In this document: one piece after another, positions 9,156 to 12,579 of the stretch | Numbering within the stretch: the first letter of the stretch is position 1 | Layout of the letters: each line of letters starts with the position of its first letter | Source of the DNA: Methylococcaceae bacterium | GTDB taxonomy: Bacteria; Pseudomonadota; Gammaproteobacteria; Methylococcales; Methylomonadaceae | Direction of reading: 5' to 3' | Assembly: GCA_947484105.1 (NCBI GenBank) | Contig: CANKON010000016.1 | Span: 1 to 12,579, forward strand | Length of the DNA: 12,579 nt | The notes under the pieces: model-generated | Told to the model about the DNA's origin: nothing | What the model saw: only the letters and a program-made list of their open reading frames with translations | Databases searched by the model: none | Translations under genes and position numbers: made by a program

Positions 9156-10136
9156 ATGAAAACAAGTTGGCAAACTCAAATGCAAAATGCGTTCACCGAT
9201 TTTCAAACGTTGTGTGATTATTTACAGCTTTCGATTGATGATTTGAATCTGTCTAATGACGCGGCAAAATCATTTCCGTTGCGTGTTCCCGTTGCGTTTG
9301 CAGCGAGAATTGAAAAATCAAATCCGAACGATCCGTTATTACGTCAAATTTTGCCGATTGGTGACGAATTAAAAAATTACGATGGTTTTAGTGATGACCC
9401 TGTTGGAGATTTAAACGCTGTTAAACAAACAGGTTTGCTACATAAATATCACGGGCGCGTGTTGTTAATTAACACAGGAGCTTGTGCGATTCATTGCCGT
9501 TATTGTTTTCGGCGCAATTTTCCTTATGCCGATTTACAACTCAATAAACAGCAAGAAATGGATGTTATTCACGCTATTCAAAACGATTCCAGTATTCAAG
9601 AAGTGATTTTAAGCGGCGGTGATCCCTTGATTTTAAATGATGAACGCTTGGCGCGATTATTTGACGAATTTGCCAAAATTTCGACGTTAAAACGGATTCG
9701 GATTCATACCCGTTTGCCGATTGTCTTACCTGACAGAATAACTGACGAATTACTGACAATTTTAAAAAATAGTCCAAAAAAAATTATCGTGGTCGTGCAT
9801 TCCAATCATCCTAATGAAATTGATGAAAACGTGGCGAAGGCGTGTCAGCGTTTGAAATCCGCTAATGTCACATTATTAAATCAATCGGTTTTGTTGCAAG
9901 GTGTTAACGATAATGTCACGGCATTATGTGAATTGAGCGAGCGATTATTTGAAATTGGTGTGTTGCCGTATTATTTGCATTTCTTGGATAAAGCGAACGG
10001 AACAGGACATTTTCAAGTGTCAGAAAAACAGGCATTAGCGTTATTAAACGCCTTTCAAAATCGGTTGCCAGGTTATTTAGTCCCCAAATTGGTGACTGAA
10101 CAGTCAGGTGAATTAGCGAAACAGTATTTAAAATAG
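9156..10136 (+). CDS. epmB: EF-P lysine 2,3-aminomutase (radical SAM/PLP)
   Basis: EpmB isomerises (S)-alpha-lysine to (R)-beta-lysine, which EpmA attaches to a conserved lysine of elongation factor P so that ribosomes pass polyproline stalls. The 326 residues fit the short EpmB form (about 340), lacking the long C-terminal part of clostridial KamA. The radical-SAM cluster motif CxxxCxxC is Cys110, Cys114 and Cys117, within TGACAIHCRYCFRR. LSGGDPL (152-158) is the SAM-binding GGD region. Further on come HTRLPIVLP (184-192), YYLHFLDKANGTGHF (272-286) and the PLP lysine in YLVPKLV (Lys311). The ATG is preceded by AGGGA at 9142-9146. Neither epmA nor efp is in the window; in E. coli epmB sits beside efp. 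xerC follows after 10 bases. Confidence 0.93.
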   Translation: MKTSWQTQMQNAFTDFQTLCDYLQLSIDDLNLSNDAAKSFPLRVPVAFAARIEKSNPNDPLLRQILPIGDELKNYDGFSDDPVGDLNAVKQTGLLHKYHGRVLLINTGACAIHCRYCFRRNFPYADLQLNKQQEMDVIHAIQNDSSIQEVILSGGDPLILNDERLARLFDEFAKISTLKRIRIHTRLPIVLPDRITDELLTILKNSPKKIIVVVHSNHPNEIDENVAKACQRLKSANVTLLNQSVLLQGVNDNVTALCELSERLFEIGVLPYYLHFLDKANGTGHFQVSEKQALALLNAFQNRLPGYLVPKLVTEQSGELAKQYLK

Positions 10137-10138
10137 GA
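10135..10138 (+). promoter_or_regulatory. xerC: Ribosome binding site for the TTG start of xerC
   Basis: AGGA begins on the second base of the epmB stop codon (TAG, 10134-10136) and ends 8 bases before the TTG at 10147. Correct spacing and the lack of any in-frame ATG nearby decide for TTG as the xerC start, and suggest that ribosomes finishing epmB re-initiate here. Confidence 0.65.
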
Positions 10139-10146
10139 AAACTCAT

Positions 10147-11055
10147 TTGCAAATCCTCGCAGCTAAACAACTCGCCGATTTTTTCACGCAACTCGAAATT
10201 GAAAAGCGCGTGTCGATTCATACGTTAACAAATTACCAACGTGATTTGCGGCAATTAACCGATTTTTGCACGAAACAACAATTTGAAAATTGGTCAGAAT
10301 TACAAACCAATGACATTCGCCAACACGTTGCAAATCGGCATCGGCAAGGTTTAAGCAGTGCGAGTTTGCAGCGCGAATTGTCTGCAATGCGAACGTTTTA
10401 TGATTATTTGTTGAAAAATAATTTTGCGACGTTGAATCCCGCGAAATATGTCAAAGCCCCCAAAGCAATTCGGAAATTACCCAAAACCTTAGACGTTGAT
10501 CAAATTAGCGGATTGCTGGAAGCGGGAACGGATTCGGTTTTAGAGGTGCGCGACGTGGCGATGTTTGAATTATTTTATTCGTCGGGTTTGCGATTGAGTG
10601 AATTGGTCGATTTGAATTTACAGGATTTAGATTTAAGTGATAAATCGTTGCGCGTTCAATCGGGGAAGGGCGGAAAAGCGCGGATTTTGCCTATTGGCAG
10701 CAAAGCGATTTTAGCAATTAAAAATTGGTTAAAACATCGCGTTGCGCGAAAAGAAACGGAGAAAGCGGTTTTTTTATCTAAAAATGGCGACCGACTTTGC
10801 CAGCGTAGCGTTCAATTGCGTTTGGAAAAATGGTGCATCAAAAAAGGCATTCCGCAACACGTTCATCCCCACGCATTGCGGCATTCTTTCGCCAGTCATT
10901 TGTTGCAATCGAGTCAAGATTTACGCGCTGTGCAAGAATTACTCGGTCACGAAAATATCAACACGACACAAATCTACACGCATTTGGATTTTCAACATTT
11001 AGCCGACGTTTATGACAACGCGCATCCTAGAGCGAAAAAGCGTGAACTCAAATAG
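10147..11055 (+). CDS. xerC: Site-specific tyrosine recombinase XerC
   Basis: XerC works with XerD at the chromosomal dif site to resolve chromosome dimers before division. The 302 residues match the family (about 300). The N-terminal SAM-like core-binding domain spans about 5-90. The catalytic domain has the full set: Arg149 (SSGLRLSELV), Lys174 (GKGGKAR), His242 and Arg245 (HPHALRHSFASHLL), His268 (LLGHENINTT) and nucleophile Tyr277 (IYTHLDF). The ending HLADVYDNAHPRAKKR is typical of XerC rather than XerD or a phage integrase. It starts with TTG. Its usual neighbours (dapF, DUF484) are absent; here it is coupled to epmB. Its last 8 bases overlap the 3' end of the convergent HopJ-family gene. 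Confidence 0.95.
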   Translation: MQILAAKQLADFFTQLEIEKRVSIHTLTNYQRDLRQLTDFCTKQQFENWSELQTNDIRQHVANRHRQGLSSASLQRELSAMRTFYDYLLKNNFATLNPAKYVKAPKAIRKLPKTLDVDQISGLLEAGTDSVLEVRDVAMFELFYSSGLRLSELVDLNLQDLDLSDKSLRVQSGKGGKARILPIGSKAILAIKNWLKHRVARKETEKAVFLSKNGDRLCQRSVQLRLEKWCIKKGIPQHVHPHALRHSFASHLLQSSQDLRAVQELLGHENINTTQIYTHLDFQHLADVYDNAHPRAKKRELK

Positions 11056-11389
11056 CGTTTAACGCTTCGCCCTGAAACACAATTCCCGTCCAACCGTGTT
11101 GCATAAATTGTCGAATGTTTTGATGGTCGGTTGCGCTGGGATTTTCCAACACATCAACACGATAATAATCGCCAAATAACGACAACGTTTGCGCCTCGGT
11201 TAAAGCATTTAATTTTGCAAACGCAAAGATTTTGCACGAACCTTCATTTTGCCCCGCCGCATTTTCAACCGAACCATTTTGAAATGCCGTGGGTTGATAA
11301 GCGTAATTTTCAGAAATGACAGCAATGGTTTCTGCAAAATCGACAGGAATTTCAGTTTTAATTTTTGTTAAAAAATCGTTCAAACTCAT
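11048..11389 (-). CDS. HopJ-family (PF08888) protein, function unknown
   Basis: The 113-residue product resembles proteins annotated as HopJ type III effector, a name taken from a Pseudomonas syringae protein. The family is common in bacteria without type III secretion, so the name should not be read as a function. Visible landmarks are MSLNDFLTKI (1-10), PTAFQNG (33-39), NAAGQNEGSCKIFAFA (43-58), LFGDYYRVDVL (71-81), DHQNIRQF (88-95) and HGW (98-100). Length fits the family (about 110). I chose the ATG at 11389 because family members begin MSL, and its ATGA overlaps the stop of the upstream hydrolase. The frame runs further up to 11443, but inside that gene. No signal peptide or membrane segment is seen. 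The small acidic cytoplasmic fold is of unknown activity. The 3' end overlaps xerC by 8 bases. Confidence 0.85.
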   Translation of the reverse strand: MSLNDFLTKIKTEIPVDFAETIAVISENYAYQPTAFQNGSVENAAGQNEGSCKIFAFAKLNALTEAQTLSLFGDYYRVDVLENPSATDHQNIRQFMQHGWTGIVFQGEALNAI

Positions 11390-11952
11390 CGTAATAAACT
11401 CGAAATTGTTTTGAAATCGGGGTGATTCGCGTCGCGCAACCACTCAAATAAAACGGATTCATAATTGGTAATAATCGCGTGTTGCGCTTGCAAACGCTGT
11501 AACGCATAAAATTTATTTTCCGCTTTCCGCGCACAAATCGCATCTTCTACAACGTGAACTTGATAACCGAGTGCAATTAAATCTAACGCCGTTTGCAAAA
11601 TACAAACGTGTGCTTCTTGCCCAACTAAAATCACTTGTTTGCGTTTGGTATTTTCCATTGCAGGCATAAAACCACTTGCTCCGACGCATGAAAAAGCTGT
11701 TTTTTCAAAAATGGGAGCATGATTTGGCAATGCTTCCTGTACCGATTTTTCAGTTTGACCTAAACCTTGTGGATATTGTTCGGTTGCCAAGATAGGAATT
11801 GCTAAATTTGTCGCCGCCTCTAAAAGACTAATGGTGTTTTCGTGCATCGCTTCTGCGTCTTTTTCAGGCATTACGGCAGACAATTTGCCTTGCATATCAA
11901 CAATAACCAGCACGGAATCTAAACTTTTTAAAAGGGTAGGGTGTGTATTCAT
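11386..11952 (-). CDS. Isochorismatase-family cysteine hydrolase
   Basis: This is a cysteine hydrolase of the isochorismatase superfamily (YcaC/nicotinamidase-like fold); its substrate cannot be told from sequence. The 188 residues show the catalytic triad: Asp19 in VLVIVDMQGKL (15-23... core IVDMQ), Lys84 in FEKTAFSC, and Cys117 in LVGQEAHVCILQTA, whose Gly-Gln-Glu-Ala-His stretch carries the cis-peptide region of the family. Metal ligands of nicotinamidases are not evident, and there is no carrier-protein domain as in EntB. I prefer the ATG at 11952, with GGAT about 10 bases upstream; the ATG at 11967 (5 more residues) has its GG too close. The stop is shared with the HopJ-family start as ATGA, so the two are likely co-translated. 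It is divergent from the MFS gene. Confidence 0.9.
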   Translation of the reverse strand: MNTHPTLLKSLDSVLVIVDMQGKLSAVMPEKDAEAMHENTISLLEAATNLAIPILATEQYPQGLGQTEKSVQEALPNHAPIFEKTAFSCVGASGFMPAMENTKRKQVILVGQEAHVCILQTALDLIALGYQVHVVEDAICARKAENKFYALQRLQAQHAIITNYESVLFEWLRDANHPDFKTISSLLR

Positions 11953-12038
11953 GGAAAATTCATCCAACTAATCGTTATAAAATGGAAAAATTAGCATAAC
12001 GTAAAACACCCTAAACAAAAAACCTCAAATACATTTTT
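11953..12038. other. Divergent intergenic region between hydrolase and MFS genes
   Basis: This 86-base AT-rich gap must hold the promoters for both the minus-strand hydrolase/HopJ operon and the plus-strand MFS gene. A 6-base inverted repeat, CGTTAT (11973-11978) and ATAACG (11996-12001), has centres 23 bases apart, about two helical turns. TATAAC on the minus strand and TATAAA on the plus strand (around 11976-11982) could be -10 elements, but neither has a convincing -35. I therefore assign no promoter. Confidence 0.35.
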
Positions 12039-12579
12039 ATGACTAAATTTTCTGTATTAAAACACCACAATTTTACTTTTTTCGTTATCGCTCGATTTCT
12101 TTCTACGATTGCGGTTCAAATTCAAAGCGTTGCGGTGGGTTGGCAAATTTATCAACAAACGGGAAAAACACTCGATTTAGGCTTAATTGGTTTAGCGCAA
12201 TTTTTACCGTTTGCAATGTTGATTCTAATTGCAGGGCATTTTGCGGATCAATGGAATCGTCGTTGGATTGTGTTGAGTTGTTTCTTTATCGAATTAGTGT
12301 GTGGTTTATTGCTGTTACTTTTTGCGCGAGAAAATTTGCATTCTGTGTTACCAATTTTTGCAGTAATGGCGTTATACGGCGCAGCGCGAGCGTTTATGAT
12401 GCCCGCCAGTCAAGCCATTTTGGTGAATTTAGTACCGAGTGAAAATCTAGCAAGCGCGATTGCGCTAAATTCGTCGCTTTATCATATTGCCGTGATTGCC
12501 GCGCCTCCGCTGGGCGGCGCATTGTATTTGTTTGGCACAGAAACGGTTTATAGCGTGGTGACGGTTTTACTGTCGATTG
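12039..12579 (+). CDS. MFS exporter, EntS-like (MFS_3), 3'-truncated by window edge
   Basis: This is a major facilitator superfamily inner-membrane transporter, probably a proton-driven exporter like the EntS/enterobactin-exporter group; the substrate is unknown. The 180 codons seen (of a usual 400 or so) start MTKFSVLKHH and include ARFLSTIAVQIQSVAVGWQI (18-37). They continue through a membrane segment and the MFS loop motif AGHFADQWNRRW (about 65-76), which matches G-x-x-x-D-R/Q-x-x-R-R between TM2 and TM3. Further membrane segments and MMPASQAILVNLVP lead to APPLGGALY near the edge. About five membrane segments are visible. The ATG fits the family N terminus well, although no Shine-Dalgarno is visible upstream. 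It is divergent from the hydrolase. Siderophore export is only a possibility; no siderophore biosynthesis gene is present. Confidence 0.88.
   Translation, partial: MTKFSVLKHHNFTFFVIARFLSTIAVQIQSVAVGWQIYQQTGKTLDLGLIGLAQFLPFAMLILIAGHFADQWNRRWIVLSCFFIELVCGLLLLLFARENLHSVLPIFAVMALYGAARAFMMPASQAILVNLVPSENLASAIALNSSLYHIAVIAAPPLGGALYLFGTETVYSVVTVLLSI

Noticed and set aside
11054..11066. Near-palindrome AGCGTT-T-AACGCT at the xerC/HopJ junction
   Set aside because: A single-base loop cannot form, and there is no T tract on either side, so it is not a terminator.
12140..12442. A 100-codon plus-strand open frame near the right end
   Set aside because: It is out of frame with the MFS gene that reads from 12039 to the window edge with family motifs throughout.
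1..12579. Search for CRISPR repeats, insertion sequences, tRNA or phage genes
   Set aside because: No spaced direct repeats, transposase motifs, tRNA cloverleaf or phage proteins were seen; the only recombinase is the housekeeping XerC.

Overview
The window is a compact stretch of bacterial chromosome with 13 genes, almost no spare DNA, low-to-mid 40s GC by eye, and A/T-rich third codon positions. Gene order and protein sequences point to a gammaproteobacterium. The run trpB-trpA-accD-folC-dedD-cvpA-purF is a classic gamma/betaproteobacterial cluster, and XerC, EpmB and an Aer-type receptor fit that. I cannot name the genus; an AT-leaning, free-living, flagellated lineage such as Methylococcales or Thiotrichales is an inference only.

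Region 1 (2-6756, + strand) is a tightly packed housekeeping run. It holds trpB (5' part outside the window), trpA, accD, folC, a DedD-like SPOR protein, cvpA and purF. Junctions range from a 4-base overlap to a 25-base gap, so it is probably one long transcript whose promoter lies upstream of the window. It joins the last step of tryptophan synthesis, the first committed step of fatty acid synthesis, folate polyglutamylation, a cell-division septum protein and the first step of purine synthesis.

Region 2 (6757-9135, + strand) is a self-contained chemoreceptor unit. A sigma-28 (FliA)-like promoter starts right after purF and is followed by a leader of about 90 bases, a 730-residue Aer-like PAS receptor and a strong intrinsic terminator. 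This is the clearest case in the window of a gene with its own control.

Region 3 (9156-11055, + strand) is epmB (EF-P lysine 2,3-aminomutase) followed by xerC (dimer-resolving tyrosine recombinase). The two are 10 bases apart, and the xerC Shine-Dalgarno overlaps the epmB stop codon.

Region 4 (11048-11952, - strand) is a two-gene operon: an isochorismatase-family cysteine hydrolase joined by an ATGA overlap to a HopJ-family (PF08888) protein of unknown function. Its last 8 bases overlap the 3' end of xerC. Region 5 (12039 to the end, + strand) is the N-terminal 180 codons of an EntS-like MFS exporter, divergent from region 4.

I found no mobile element, CRISPR array, tRNA, rRNA, or defence or secretion system. 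Most of the window is ordinary housekeeping DNA. The points worth a second look are the hydrolase/HopJ pair, the FliA-type promoter and mixed architecture of the chemoreceptor, and the unusual neighbours of epmB and xerC.
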